From NCBI RefSeq assembly GCF_000420665.1, contig NZ_ATVJ01000003.1, forward strand, positions 62,001-126,000: a stretch of DNA of 64,000 bases, given 5' to 3'. Below are positions 9,605 to 18,595 of the stretch, in pieces. The stretch's first letter is position 1. The number at the start of each line of letters is the position of its first letter. The DNA is from Ponticaulis koreensis DSM 19734. Its GTDB lineage: Bacteria; Pseudomonadota; Alphaproteobacteria; Caulobacterales; Hyphomonadaceae. The notes below the pieces were generated by a model. That model had not been told where the DNA came from and did not search any database. It saw only the letters and a list, made by a program, of their open reading frames with translations. Position numbers and translations under genes: made by a program.

Positions 9605-10111
9605 CTAACCCTCGAAGAATGCAGACGGGTAGTGGAGCTCGGCAAGTGGCGGGCTGCCGGGATTAAGTTCAATCGCCATGAAATGCGGTCCGCCCCAGGG
9701 GGCTGCCATGCCCGCGGTTTCGTCCACGGAGAAGCCGAAGCGCGGATAGTATTCGGCATGACCCAGCACGAAGACTTTCTGAAAGCCGAGCGCTTTGACC
9801 TCTTTCAGGCCTGCGCCGATCAACTCTCCGCCAAGGCCCGTGCCCTGAAGGTCCGGATGGACAGACATCGGGCCGAGCCCCGCGAATTTTGCAGGCAGCA
9901 TGCCGGAAGTATCAATCGGGAAGAACTGGATATGCCCGACGATTGCGCCATCGCGTTCGGCGACCAGCGCCAGAAGAGCTTCGTCGTTTTCATACAGGCG
10001 CTCGACGATCAGGCCTTCATCTTCCTGCCCGAAGGCGAGGTCGTTCAGGGCTTGGATTGCCGGAAGGTCGTCTTCGCTGGCCAGACGCAGCGTGATATCG
10101 TGGTCGCTCAT
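9605..10111 (-). CDS. GNAT family N-acetyltransferase (YhbS-like)
   Basis: A 168-residue GCN5-related acetyltransferase. The acetyl-CoA loop appears as V-H-P-D-L-Q-G-T-G-L-G-G-E-L-I at ~85-99, and the next strand as K-V-F-V-L-G-H-A-E-Y-Y-P-R-F-G-F, the form seen in YhbS-type proteins. It abuts truA with no gap and its start shares bases with the fmt stop, so the three genes form one transcript. The acceptor substrate is unknown. Confidence 0.85.
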   Translation of the reverse strand: MSDHDITLRLASEDDLPAIQALNDLAFGQEDEGLIVERLYENDEALLALVAERDGAIVGHIQFFPIDTSGMLPAKFAGLGPMSVHPDLQGTGLGGELIGAGLKEVKALGFQKVFVLGHAEYYPRFGFSVDETAGMAAPWGGPHFMAIELNPGSPPLAELHYPSAFFEG

Positions 10112-11040
10112 CAGAATACCTTGTCGCCAGCTTTAAGTGGATTTCCGCGCAGGAAGTCTTCAGCGCTGCAGGCGCTCTTACCGGCTTTCTGTACCTGGGT
10201 GAGGCGCACTGCATAGTCATCGCCGCAGGCAATCGTCAGTTGGTCATCGGTCACGCTGGCTGCATTGCCCTTACCGTCGGTCAGCTCCGACATAAGCGCT
10301 TTAACGCGCACACGCTTGCCGTTCTGTTCGATTTCGAACCATGCGCCGGGGAAGGGCGACAGACCGCGTATCTGGCAATCGATTTCTGCGGCTGGTTTCG
10401 TCCAGTCGATACGTGTGTCTTCAGGGCCGAGTTTATGTGCGTAGGTGACGCCGTCTTCAGCCTGCGGTTCGGCCTCCAGCGTTCCTGCATCGAGACCCGA
10501 CAGCGTTTCGAGTAGAAGCGGGCCGCCTAGTTCAGCGAGGCGGTCATGGATCGAACCTGCTGTATCCTTTCGGGTGATGGGCGTCTCTGCTGTCAGATAG
10601 ACGGGGCCAGTATCAAGACCGGCTTCCATTTGCATGGTCTGCACGCCTGTCACCAGATCGCCGGCCATAATCGCGCGCTGCATCGGTGCGGCGCCGCGCC
10701 AGCGTGGCAGAAGCGAGCCGTGCAGATTGATGCAGCCATATTTCGGCGCAGCCAGCACGGCTTTCGGCAGGATCAACCCGTAGGCGACAACAATCGCGGC
10801 ATCCAGATTCAGGGCCGCAAACGCGTCTTTTTCTTCCTGAGATTTGAGAGAGGCGGGGTGTCTGACTTCAATGCCTGCGTCCAGCGCCGCGTCATGGACT
10901 GGCGTGTTACGCAGCTGTTTGCCACGACCGGCAGGGCGGGGCGGCTGGGAATACACACAGACAATGTCATGGCCCGCTGCAATAAACGCCTTGAGAGACG
11001 GTACAGCGAAGTCGGGCGATCCCATAAAGGCTAAGCGCAT
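10111..11040 (-). CDS. fmt: methionyl-tRNA formyltransferase
   Basis: The 309-residue enzyme that formylates initiator Met-tRNA with 10-formyl-THF. I place the start at the ATG at 11040 (M-R-L-A-F-M-G-S-P-D-F-A-V-P) because a GGAGGA site lies ~11 bases upstream; the longer frame to 11106 only adds residues over the next gene. Catalytic region: I-N-L-H-G-S-L-L-P-R-W-R-G-A-A-P, and M-E-A-G-L-D-T-G-P-V-Y with the conserved Asp. It pairs with def two genes upstream, which removes the formyl group. Confidence 0.95.
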   Translation of the reverse strand: MRLAFMGSPDFAVPSLKAFIAAGHDIVCVYSQPPRPAGRGKQLRNTPVHDAALDAGIEVRHPASLKSQEEKDAFAALNLDAAIVVAYGLILPKAVLAAPKYGCINLHGSLLPRWRGAAPMQRAIMAGDLVTGVQTMQMEAGLDTGPVYLTAETPITRKDTAGSIHDRLAELGGPLLLETLSGLDAGTLEAEPQAEDGVTYAHKLGPEDTRIDWTKPAAEIDCQIRGLSPFPGAWFEIEQNGKRVRVKALMSELTDGKGNAASVTDDQLTIACGDDYAVRLTQVQKAGKSACSAEDFLRGNPLKAGDKVF

Positions 11041-11044
11041 TGGG

Positions 11045-11233
11045 TCAGAGGTCCTCCGGGACAGAAAATTGGCAGTCGCGAGCGGTATAGTCCCACTCGC
11101 CGTCATTTTCCAGACAGGTGGAGCGTGCAGAGCTTTCGCCGATTTCGGTCGCCAGGAAGAAGACGCCGAGCACGATGGCGCAGATCACTGCAGAACCGAG
11201 CAGCGCAAACAACCAGCGCTTCCAGGCTGACAC
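11045..11233 (-). CDS. small single-pass membrane protein between def and fmt
   Basis: A 62-residue protein with a GTG start 4 bases after the def stop and a stop 4 bases before fmt. Residues ~8-30 form one hydrophobic helix; the C-terminal part (C-L-E-N-D-G-E-W-D-Y then R-D-C) is acidic and carries two cysteines, probably outside the membrane in an oxidising compartment. No family recognised. Tight packing in the operon is the main support for its being real. Confidence 0.6.
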   Translation of the reverse strand: MSAWKRWLFALLGSAVICAIVLGVFFLATEIGESSARSTCLENDGEWDYTARDCQFSVPEDL

Positions 11234-11237
11234 CTGC

Positions 11238-11762
11238 TTAAGCGACGCGTTCTTTTTGGCGTTTGGCTTTCTTCACTTTCTCAACGGCGCGCTGACGACG
11301 CAGGCGTGAGAGGTGATCGATGAACAGTGTGCCTTCAAGGTGGTCCATCTCATGCTGGATGCACACGGCATAGAGGTCTTCTGCCCATTCCTCGACCTGA
11401 TTTCCATCATAGTCGAGATAGCGGATAAGGCAGCGCGCAGGGCGCTCTACTTCGTCATAATAGTCCGGTACTGAAAGGCAGCCTTCTTCATAAGGCTGGG
11501 TCTCTTCAATCGTTTCGAGAATTTCCGGATTCACAAAGTATTTTGGCTGCTTCTCGTCATTCGGGCCGCCCAGATCCATCACGATAATGCGCTTCGGTAC
11601 GCCAATCTGTACAGCCGCAAGGCCGATGCCCGGCGCTGCGTACATGGTTTCGAGCATATCATCCATCAGCGCGCGGACTTCATCAGTCACGCCGCCTTCT
11701 ACAGGGGTTGAGACCTGTTTGAGGATAGGGTTTGGAATAGTCAGAATTTCACGAATAGCCAT
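11238..11762 (-). CDS. def: peptide deformylase
   Basis: A 174-residue metal-dependent deformylase. All three family motifs are intact: [10 protein letters not shown] at ~45-54, E-G-C-L-S-V-P at ~93-99 (metal-binding Cys), and Q-H-E-M-D-H-L-E-G at ~136-144 (two His ligands and catalytic Glu). The basic C-terminal tail (rich in K and R) could contact the ribosome. It lies between rmuC and the small membrane protein in the same operon. Confidence 0.96.
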   Translation of the reverse strand: MAIREILTIPNPILKQVSTPVEGGVTDEVRALMDDMLETMYAAPGIGLAAVQIGVPKRIIVMDLGGPNDEKQPKYFVNPEILETIEETQPYEEGCLSVPDYYDEVERPARCLIRYLDYDGNQVEEWAEDLYAVCIQHEMDHLEGTLFIDHLSRLRRQRAVEKVKKAKRQKERVA

Positions 11763-11793
11763 GGTCAGTAAGTATGGTCAGAGCGCCGTTTCG

Positions 11794-13341
11794 TCAATAT
11801 TCCTGATCATTATCAAGTGGCAATTGAGGTGAGGTGTCAGCCTCGTTCTCAGTTTCGATTTCCGGAGTTTCTGTTGTCAGACCAGGTTCTTCGAATTGAC
11901 CCGGATTTGTGTTCGACGGGAATTCCTCGATACGGGTGATATCTTTGATTTCGGTGCCGCTATCGCTGAGTTGCAGCGTTTCAAACTTACGGGCCTGTGG
12001 CATGACCATACGCTCGTAAGAGCCGGTCATCTGGTTGAAGGCGCTGACTGAGCGGCCAAGGCTCGTGCCGACGCGTTCCATATGGTTCGTGAAGGTCGCA
12101 AGTCGCTTGTGCAGGTCGCGGCCCATTTGTGCAGCCTCCAGCGCGTTCTTTGCCGCCTCTTCCTGACGCCAGCCATAGGCGACGGCTTTGGCGAGCGCGA
12201 TCAGAGTCGACGGCGTGACGATCAGAACCTTATTGCGGGCTGCATAATCAAACAGGCCGCGTTCCACCTGAAGCGCTGCGGCATAGAAATTCTCGCCCGG
12301 CACATACATTGCGACAAAGTCCACACGGCTTTCAAAGGCTTTCCAATATTCCTTACTGGCGAGACGCTTCACATGGTCTTTCATCTTACGCGCATGTGCA
12401 GCTAGGAAAGTGTTGCGGCGCGTTTCGTCCGGCTCATCTGCGGCTTGCAGGAAGTCATCAATGCTGACTTTGGAGTCGACCACGATTTCGCGGCCCCCGG
12501 GCATCCGTATGATGACGTCAGGGCGCAGCCCGTCCCCGCCGCTGCCATCCTGTTCGGTGAAGTCGGCATGTTCCGAGAGGCCGGCCATTTCCATCACATT
12601 GCGAAGGCTTTCCTCGCCCCAGCGACCGCCGCCTTTCGGAGATGAGAGGGCAGAGACAAGTTTAGAGGTAACAGCCTGATTGCGATTCAGCATTTCGCCA
12701 ATATTTTTGACCTGTTCAAAAATCGCAGATTTGTCTTCGGCGCGGACTTTCTCCATGCCTTCGACGCGTTGTTCAAATTTGCCCATGGCCTCGCGGATCG
12801 GGCTCATCAGGGATTTGATATTGCCTTCTGCCGCTTCCTTCTGCTTGCCGAAGGTCTCATTCGCCGTTTCGAGGAACAGGCTCTGGGATTGTTTGAGGGC
12901 AGAATGCGCAATCTCTTTGAAGCGGTCTTCGACTTCCTGACGCAGAGCCGTCAGTTGTTCGCGTTCTTCCTTCATAGCGCGGTCGCGCTCTTCGGTGCGG
13001 GCTTCTTCGCGGCTGAGCTTGGTTTCGGCTTCTTCAAGGCGCGCCTGCAGGGTTTTGCGCTGTTGCTCGACATAGTCGGCGCGTACTTCGGCCTGTTTAC
13101 GCTCATGTTCCAGCGTCTCCTCCAGCGATTTTACCCGCGAGAGGTTGGTAGCATTTTCTGTCAGCAAAGACGCGTACCTGCCATTCATCTGGTTGAGGCT
13201 TTCATTGCTCTCATTCGCACGCTTACGGTGTGGCCAGAGCGAATAAATCAGAAGGCCGCTGAGAAACAGGGCAGCGAAAAGCGCTACATGCAGCAGATCA
13301 AACTGCGCATCGCCGATGGTAATTACGGACATTGTCATCAT
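11794..13341 (-). CDS. rmuC: DNA recombination protein RmuC
   Basis: A 515-residue RmuC-family protein, thought to limit inversions between inverted repeats. Residues ~15-36 form an N-terminal membrane anchor; ~45-200 is a long coiled coil rich in E, K, R and Q; ~240-420 holds the nuclease-like RmuC domain with G-G-R-W-G-E-E-S-L, R-P-D-V-I-I-R-M-P, V-V-D-S-K-V-S and M-Y-V-P-G-E-N-F. The C-terminal ~60 residues are acidic and low in complexity. It is the first gene of the def-fmt-truA operon. Confidence 0.92.
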   Translation of the reverse strand: MMTMSVITIGDAQFDLLHVALFAALFLSGLLIYSLWPHRKRANESNESLNQMNGRYASLLTENATNLSRVKSLEETLEHERKQAEVRADYVEQQRKTLQARLEEAETKLSREEARTEERDRAMKEEREQLTALRQEVEDRFKEIAHSALKQSQSLFLETANETFGKQKEAAEGNIKSLMSPIREAMGKFEQRVEGMEKVRAEDKSAIFEQVKNIGEMLNRNQAVTSKLVSALSSPKGGGRWGEESLRNVMEMAGLSEHADFTEQDGSGGDGLRPDVIIRMPGGREIVVDSKVSIDDFLQAADEPDETRRNTFLAAHARKMKDHVKRLASKEYWKAFESRVDFVAMYVPGENFYAAALQVERGLFDYAARNKVLIVTPSTLIALAKAVAYGWRQEEAAKNALEAAQMGRDLHKRLATFTNHMERVGTSLGRSVSAFNQMTGSYERMVMPQARKFETLQLSDSGTEIKDITRIEEFPSNTNPGQFEEPGLTTETPEIETENEADTSPQLPLDNDQEY

Positions 13342-13438
13342 TTCAGCATACCCGGATTCGAATTCTCAGAACAAAACATAAACATATTTAGCGATCAACG
13401 ACTATTGAAGGGAACGGGGGGCACCCCAGTTTGAGCAC

Positions 13439-13582
13439 ATGCGCAAGAAATCAGACCTGCCCCAGAAAACCTGCCCTGTTTGTGAACGGCCGTTCAGTTG
13501 GCGCAAGAAGTGGGAACGCGTCTGGGACGAGGTGGTGTATTGTTCTGAAAAATGTCGGCGCGAAAAGAAGTCAGTGCGCTGA
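13439..13582 (+). CDS. DUF2256 zinc-ribbon-like small protein
   Basis: A 47-residue protein. The family pattern is clear: [15 protein letters not shown], then [13 protein letters not shown]. The four cysteines (two C-x-x-C / C-x-x-x-C pairs) form a likely metal site. Function is unknown; related genes often sit near photolyase or housekeeping genes. No strong ribosome site is visible, so the ATG at 13439 is chosen because it starts the family's usual N terminus. Confidence 0.85.
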   Translation: MRKKSDLPQKTCPVCERPFSWRKKWERVWDEVVYCSEKCRREKKSVR

Positions 13583-13632
13583 CTTTGTGTTACGGTCCGT
13601 TTTCCAGAATTTTTCAGACGATCCTTTGCCCT

Positions 13633-14382
13633 ATGCCAGAAACTTTTGACGCGACTGTTTTCTATGCAGTTGGCGACATCCACGGACTTGCCGATCGGCT
13701 GAGTGCCCTCCACGCAGAGATATTCAATCATCATGACGTGCATCATGCCGGAGCGCCGGCGTGTATCATCCATCTGGGCGATTACGTCGACCGGGGGAGT
13801 AACTCCAAAGGTGTCATTGAGGCGATCTGGGCGGTTGAGGCTAAAACTGAAGAGGCCGACTGGCTGACCGTGAAGTCCATTCTTGGCAATCATGAGCAAA
13901 TGATGCTTGAGGCGCTCGCCGGAGACACGTCCTATCTTGTGTCCTGGCTGCGTAATGGCGGTCGCGATACGCTTGAAAGCTATCGCAAGGGCGATGAAGA
14001 CCTCGACGAGATTATGCTGAACATGCCGAAGGACCATTTGAGCTGGTTGTCCGGCCTGCCTGATATTTTCGTTGTTGAGGACAGACGGCTTGTTTTCGTT
14101 CATGCCGGCGTCGAGCCTGCCATGTTTCCGGATGACGGACAGGAACCGCATCTGTGGACACGGTCGCAACGTTTCTTCGACGTATCGCGCTGGTCCAGAC
14201 GTCCCAAGCTGGCTGGCTATACTGTGGTTCATGGCCATACCCCGGTAGAAGAAACGAAAATCGTTGAGCACAATGGTGCGCGGCGTATCAATGTGGACCT
14301 CGGTGCGTGTTATGGCGGCCCCTTAACGGCTGTCGCACTGCCTCCAGTCGGCAAGCCAACTTTCCTGCAGATACCTGCGTGA
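13633..14382 (+). CDS. metallophosphoesterase, bis(5'-nucleosyl)-tetraphosphatase / PP2A-like type
   Basis: A 249-residue calcineurin-like phosphoesterase. Metal-site motifs in order: A-V-G-D-I-H-G-L at ~11-18, L-G-D-Y-V-D-R-G at ~52-59, L-G-N-H-E at ~87-91, F-V-H-A-G-V-E at ~155, and V-V-H-G-H-T-P at ~200. This order matches the serine/threonine phosphatase or ApaH-like branch. The ATG at 13633 starts just before the first motif; an ATG at 13552 would overlap the DUF2256 gene. Substrate (phosphoprotein or dinucleoside polyphosphate) cannot be decided. Confidence 0.85.
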   Translation: MPETFDATVFYAVGDIHGLADRLSALHAEIFNHHDVHHAGAPACIIHLGDYVDRGSNSKGVIEAIWAVEAKTEEADWLTVKSILGNHEQMMLEALAGDTSYLVSWLRNGGRDTLESYRKGDEDLDEIMLNMPKDHLSWLSGLPDIFVVEDRRLVFVHAGVEPAMFPDDGQEPHLWTRSQRFFDVSRWSRRPKLAGYTVVHGHTPVEETKIVEHNGARRINVDLGACYGGPLTAVALPPVGKPTFLQIPA

Positions 14383-14384
14383 CC

Positions 14385-15617
14385 TTAGGCAGATTCCAGC
14401 TCCATATCTGATAGCGGTAGCTCTGCAGGAGAAATCTGTCTTGGACTGAGTGGGGACCTCAGAGCGGTGGTCACAAACGGACCGGAAACAAACGACGTGC
14501 CAACTCTGATCGCGGCAAGAAGCTCATCACGTGTCTTGATGCCTGTAATAGCGCCGCGAATCTTCATCTTTCGCAGCTCGGCGATATGTTCACCAAAGCG
14601 TTCGACCTCACCGATGCGCTCGTTAATAATCTGATGCATATCAAAAGTAACTGTGTGCAGGCCGCTATTCATGAAGCTTGATGTTGAGATTTGGGAGGAC
14701 GTTACTTGCCAGTCCATAAACCGGAAATACTGTTTGAAATCAGTTGCGAGATGCATAATGGCGTCGAAGCTCGGGGCATCCGGCCCGCAAAATACCATTA
14801 TGCCTATTTGATCGGCGATCCATTCTGGCGCTTCTCTCACGGCAGCGAGGTACTTGCTGCGCGATTCCGCAGACAGAAGAGTTGAATAGGTCACTGGCGC
14901 AAACAGCACCAAAGGCTGTTTCGCTTCGCGCGCTATTTTTACGCGCTCGACGGCATGACGGAATGCCGTAGTTTCGAAGTCGATTGTCTTCTGCTCGCGA
15001 ACCCTGAGAAACCGTCCAAGGTGAATGTCATCATAGCCCTGTGCGCCGTACATATCCATAGCGGTCAGGGCGTGGGCGATGATAATGCGTTGTTTACAAT
15101 GAAGGATTCCCCGGAACCGAAACCGCTCGTCAGCGATTTGCGTTTGTGTGTGCCAGTTGTAGCGCCAACTCTTTTTGCCACGTAGCTGACGGCGGTTCTC
15201 CGCCTCATTTTCTTCCCGAAAAATCCGTGACATACGGCGGGCTTCTTCTGGATCAGCAGCTAGAAATTCGCGGACAGAATCCATTGAACCTGCATAGCTC
15301 AAAACTTCCAGCCCGCCGGTATCCTGCACCTGCGTTCCAAATAGAAACTCGGTAAGGCGCATCTGAAGAGAGACAACATAATCGTCCAACTCGCCTTCGC
15401 GGCCCTCAGCAGAGATCAAGAACGCCGTTTGCTCAAGAATGTGAAACTTGAAAGGAAGCTTCACGGTGCTCTCAAGAAAGCGCTTGGAGTAACTCCCGAT
15501 GGTTTTCTTTAGCTCATCCGTCGACTCCAGAGAGTTCGGCACAGATAAACGGACCAATCTGATTGCACCAGAATGGCTATTTTCATTTTCAAAAGGCGTA
15601 TCGGCTCCCAAAACCAT
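14385..15617 (-). CDS. conserved hypothetical protein with degenerate EAL-like C terminus
   Basis: A 410-residue cytosolic protein with no signal peptide or membrane segment. Residues ~230-400 follow the outline of an EAL-type TIM barrel: P-L-V-L-F-A-P-V-T-Y where EAL proteins have a conserved N-x-S strand, I-M-V-F-C-G then F-R-F-M-D-W-Q-V, and I-R-G-A-I-T-G-I-K-T-R-D-E-L with G-P-F near the end. The E-x-L motif and acidic metal ligands are missing, so it should not cleave cyclic di-GMP. The first ~200 residues are not recognised. The EAL link is an inference from pattern, not a search. It is monocistronic and convergent with the phosphoesterase. Confidence 0.5.
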   Translation of the reverse strand: MVLGADTPFENENSHSGAIRLVRLSVPNSLESTDELKKTIGSYSKRFLESTVKLPFKFHILEQTAFLISAEGREGELDDYVVSLQMRLTEFLFGTQVQDTGGLEVLSYAGSMDSVREFLAADPEEARRMSRIFREENEAENRRQLRGKKSWRYNWHTQTQIADERFRFRGILHCKQRIIIAHALTAMDMYGAQGYDDIHLGRFLRVREQKTIDFETTAFRHAVERVKIAREAKQPLVLFAPVTYSTLLSAESRSKYLAAVREAPEWIADQIGIMVFCGPDAPSFDAIMHLATDFKQYFRFMDWQVTSSQISTSSFMNSGLHTVTFDMHQIINERIGEVERFGEHIAELRKMKIRGAITGIKTRDELLAAIRVGTSFVSGPFVTTALRSPLSPRQISPAELPLSDMELESA

Positions 15618-15789
15618 CGTTGGTCCTTTTCTTTAGATCATGATGTTAAAAGGTAAATTCGGGGCCAAGTCCGCTTAATAAATTCAATAGATTGCGTTCG
15701 GCATGGCGCTTGGCTTGACTCCAGCTGCGTGCGCAGGAAAACACCCGTAACAGTTTTCTCAACAGACAGGTCAGAAGAGAGATACGGCC

Positions 15790-16407
15790 ATGACCAAAAT
15801 CCGGCTTCATAAGGGCGATCTGCCTGCAGGTGTTACATTCGGTGATAGTGTAGCTGTCGATACTGAAACGCTCGGCCTGTCTCTGGTGCGCGACAAGTTG
15901 TGTGTCGTTCAGCTCTCGGCTGGAGACGGGACCGCGCACGTTGTGCAGCTTGATCGCTCCACATATGACGCGCCGAACCTGAAAGCTCTGCTCGCTGATA
16001 CGGGTGTTGAAAAGATTTTCCACTTTGCACGTTTTGACGTTGCCATGATCCAAAAGTGGTTCGGTGTCACTTGTGCGCCTGTGTTTTGCACGAAGATCGC
16101 ATCCAAGCTGGCGCGGACCTACACAGATCGTCACGGCCTGAAGGATGTGTCTCGCGAGCTGGTCGGCGTAGACATGTCCAAAGCACAGCAAAGCTCTGAC
16201 TGGGGCGCAGAAACGCTCAGCGAAGCGCAGCTCGCCTATGCTGCATCTGACGTGCTTCACCTTCACGAAATCCGCGATCGCCTTATCGGCATGCTGGACC
16301 GCGAAGGCCGTCTGGATCTGGCGCGTGAGTGCTTCGATTTCCTTCCGACACGTGCGCGACTCGATCTGGAAGGCTGGCCGGATACGGATATCTTCGCGCA
16401 CAGCTAG
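15790..16407 (+). CDS. rnd: ribonuclease D-type 3'-5' exonuclease
   Basis: A 205-residue DEDDy exonuclease. Exo I is V-D-T-E-T-L-G-L at ~22-29, Exo II F-H-F-A-R-F-D-V-A-M at ~77-86, and Exo III Y-A-A-S-D-V-L-H-L at ~153-161 with the Tyr and Asp of the DEDDy type. It has only the catalytic domain and lacks the HRDC domains of E. coli RNase D, as is common for the short alphaproteobacterial form. Likely role: tRNA or small RNA 3' trimming. The ATG has GAGATACGGCC just upstream. Confidence 0.88.
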   Translation: MTKIRLHKGDLPAGVTFGDSVAVDTETLGLSLVRDKLCVVQLSAGDGTAHVVQLDRSTYDAPNLKALLADTGVEKIFHFARFDVAMIQKWFGVTCAPVFCTKIASKLARTYTDRHGLKDVSRELVGVDMSKAQQSSDWGAETLSEAQLAYAASDVLHLHEIRDRLIGMLDREGRLDLARECFDFLPTRARLDLEGWPDTDIFAHS

Positions 16408-16566
16408 TCTGGCTGGTGCGAGGTTTGGCGGTGACAGCTTGCGTTAAAAGCAGGCTTCACGGCTAAATAATCTGATAAAACATCGTGCATCGTAGATTTG
16501 CCCTAGTTTCGCCTCACAGCTTTCGCTAGGTGATTTATTCACACACGGAGACCACACTCGGCGATC

Positions 16567-17208
16567 ATGAGCAGCCTGTCCGCACAACAGAATGACATCT
16601 GGGCCCCAAAGCGCCGCCTGTCTCTGAAACAGGCGCGGTCGCGGTCTGATCTCGTTGGTCTGTTGCGGATGCTGTTTATCACCGGTGCAGCGCTGTCAGC
16701 TGGAGCACTGCTGGGTAGCTTTATTGTCAGCATAGTGAATGGTCATGGCCCGCGCGCGGATTATACCGCGACGCAGGTCGTGACCATGCTGAATCCGCGC
16801 TTTACGGGGCGCGATGCGAACGGTCAGCCTTATGTGATTACAGCTGATACGGCCCAACGGAACGGGGCAAATGCCTCTCTTATCGAGTTGCAGAACCCTG
16901 CGCTTGATGATGGTCTCAATGGTACGGTTCAGGCCCCTCGCGGCGTATTCGATCAGGACGCCCAGCATCTGGAACTCTTTGAAGATGTGGTTCTGATGGA
17001 TGCGAGCGGGAATCGGTTTGTGACGACTCATGCGCGTATGTATGTTCAGGAAAATCGCGTTGTCGGTCTTGAGCCTCTCGAAGGCGAAGGCCCGTTCGGA
17101 CGTTTGCGCGCAGACAGTTATGAGATTAATGACGGTGGTGACCGGGTGACGTTCAGGGGGAATGTCTGGACGGAAATTCAGCCAGCCAGTCAGGAGACAG
17201 GAGAATAG
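16567..17208 (+). CDS. lptC: LPS export system periplasmic protein LptC
   Basis: A 213-residue bitopic protein. Residues ~33-60 form the membrane anchor and the rest is the periplasmic OstA-like beta-jellyroll (L-N-P-R-F-T-G-R-D-A-N-G-Q-P-Y, then A-R-M-Y-V-Q and D-S-Y-E-I). It hands LPS from the LptBFG transporter to LptA. It starts the lptC-lptA-lptB-rpoN block; its stop is 2 bases from the lptA start. The 158 bases before it are AT-richer than the genes and probably hold the operon promoter, but I could not fix its boxes. Confidence 0.88.
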   Translation: MSSLSAQQNDIWAPKRRLSLKQARSRSDLVGLLRMLFITGAALSAGALLGSFIVSIVNGHGPRADYTATQVVTMLNPRFTGRDANGQPYVITADTAQRNGANASLIELQNPALDDGLNGTVQAPRGVFDQDAQHLELFEDVVLMDASGNRFVTTHARMYVQENRVVGLEPLEGEGPFGRLRADSYEINDGGDRVTFRGNVWTEIQPASQETGE

Positions 17209-17210
17209 GA

Positions 17211-17741
17211 ATGTTGAAGTCACTTGTTCTGGCCACAGGCCTGATGACGGCGCTGACGTTCAGCGCCTCTGCACAACTCAGCGGCCAACGTGGCCCGATC
17301 CAGATTGAAGCTGACCAGCTCGATTTCATCGATAGCGAAGCGCGCGCTGTTTATATCGGCAATGTCGATGCGATTCAGGGCGATGCGCGCATCCGTGCCG
17401 AGCGCCTGACGATTTATTTCGAGCAACGTTCTGAAGATGGCAGTTCTGCTACCGCGCTTGGCGGCAATGTTGGCGATGTTCAGCGCCTCGTCGCTGAAGG
17501 TGAGGTTTACTACCTTACACCCAGCGAGCGCGCGCGCGGTGATCGCGGTGTCTATGACTATGAAGCAGATACGATCACACTGACCGGCAATGTCACAGTG
17601 ACTCGCGGTGAAAACGTGATTGCCGGTGATCAGCTGGTTGTTGATCTTGCGAATGGTCGCTCGACTGTGACTTCTGAAGGGCGCACTCAGGGCACCCGCG
17701 TTCGAACCGTTATTATTACCGACGGTACTGACGAGGAATAA
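17211..17741 (+). CDS. lptA: LPS transport protein LptA
   Basis: A 176-residue periplasmic OstA-fold protein that forms the LPS bridge across the periplasm. A signal peptide covers residues 1-21 (hydrophobic core then S-A-S-A-Q). Family features: I-Q-I-E-A-D-Q-L-D-F, Y-I-G-N-V-D-A-I-Q-G-D-A-R-I-R-A, G-E-V-Y-Y-L-T, and L-T-G-N-V-T-V-T-R-G-E-N-V-I-A-G-D. Encoded between lptC and lptB, as usual. Confidence 0.92.
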   Translation: MLKSLVLATGLMTALTFSASAQLSGQRGPIQIEADQLDFIDSEARAVYIGNVDAIQGDARIRAERLTIYFEQRSEDGSSATALGGNVGDVQRLVAEGEVYYLTPSERARGDRGVYDYEADTITLTGNVTVTRGENVIAGDQLVVDLANGRSTVTSEGRTQGTRVRTVIITDGTDEE

Positions 17742-17850
17742 AAATTGATCGAAGCCGAAGTTTTTCGGAAACTTCAACAGGCTTTTAATGATCGTATGCA
17801 AGTTTGGGGCCGCGGGCCTAACCAAAGCCGCGCGAAACGGGAGAAACTTT

Positions 17851-18585
17851 GTGAGCACTGACCAGTCAGGTCTCGTCGCTAAGAACCTAGCCAAGTCGTT
17901 CAAAAAACGACGGGTGGTTCACGACGTATCACTCTCTCTGAAACGCGGTGAAACGGTAGGCCTGCTCGGCCCGAACGGTGCAGGTAAAACAACCTGCTTT
18001 TATATGATGATGGGGCTTATCACGGCCGATGAAGGGCATATTGAGATTGACGGTGAGGATGTAACCTCGCTGCCAATGTATCAGCGTGCCCGTCTCGGGG
18101 TGGGGTATTTGCCACAGGAAACATCAATCTTCCGCGGTATGACTGTGGAGGAAAACGTGATGAGCGTTGTTGAGCTGATCGAGAAAGACAAGAAAGCGCG
18201 TAAACAGGCGGTTGAAGGTCTTCTGGAAGAGCTGAACATCACGCACATCAGATCGCAGTCAGCAATGTCGCTATCAGGTGGTGAACGCCGCCGGGTGGAG
18301 ATCGCGCGCGCGCTTGCATCAAGGCCGAGTTTCATGTTGTTGGACGAACCGTTCACCGGGATCGACCCATTGGCCATATCGGATATTTCCGATCTGGTGC
18401 GCTATCTTAAAGAGCGCGGCATCGGCGTATTGATTACAGATCACCAGGTCCGTGAGACCTTGCAGATCGTTGATCGCGCCTCCATCATTTATGATGGCCG
18501 AGTTCTCTTCGAAGGCACACCTGAAGATATCCTCAAAAACGAGGAAGTGCGCCGGGTTTATCTGGGTGAAAGGTTCGCGGCCTAG
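17851..18585 (+). CDS. lptB: LPS export ABC transporter ATP-binding protein LptB
   Basis: A 244-residue ABC ATPase powering LPS extraction. Walker A G-P-N-G-A-G-K-T-T at ~39-47, Q-loop Y-L-P-Q-E, signature L-S-G-G-E-R-R-R-V-E-I-A-R-A-L at ~138, Walker B F-M-L-L-D-E-P-F-T-G-I-D-P, and H-loop I-T-D-H-Q-V. The GTG at 17851 is chosen over the upstream ATG at 17788 because GGGAGA lies 8 bases before it and the protein then has the family length. Partners LptF and LptG are not in this window. Confidence 0.95.
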   Translation: MSTDQSGLVAKNLAKSFKKRRVVHDVSLSLKRGETVGLLGPNGAGKTTCFYMMMGLITADEGHIEIDGEDVTSLPMYQRARLGVGYLPQETSIFRGMTVEENVMSVVELIEKDKKARKQAVEGLLEELNITHIRSQSAMSLSGGERRRVEIARALASRPSFMLLDEPFTGIDPLAISDISDLVRYLKERGIGVLITDHQVRETLQIVDRASIIYDGRVLFEGTPEDILKNEEVRRVYLGERFAA

Positions 18586-18595
18586 GAGGCACGCG

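Noticed and set aside
13402-14271. 289-codon reverse frame
   Set aside because: It is opposite the DUF2256 and phosphoesterase genes, which have clear motifs.
15646-16401. 251-codon reverse frame
   Set aside because: It is opposite RNase D, which has intact exonuclease motifs.
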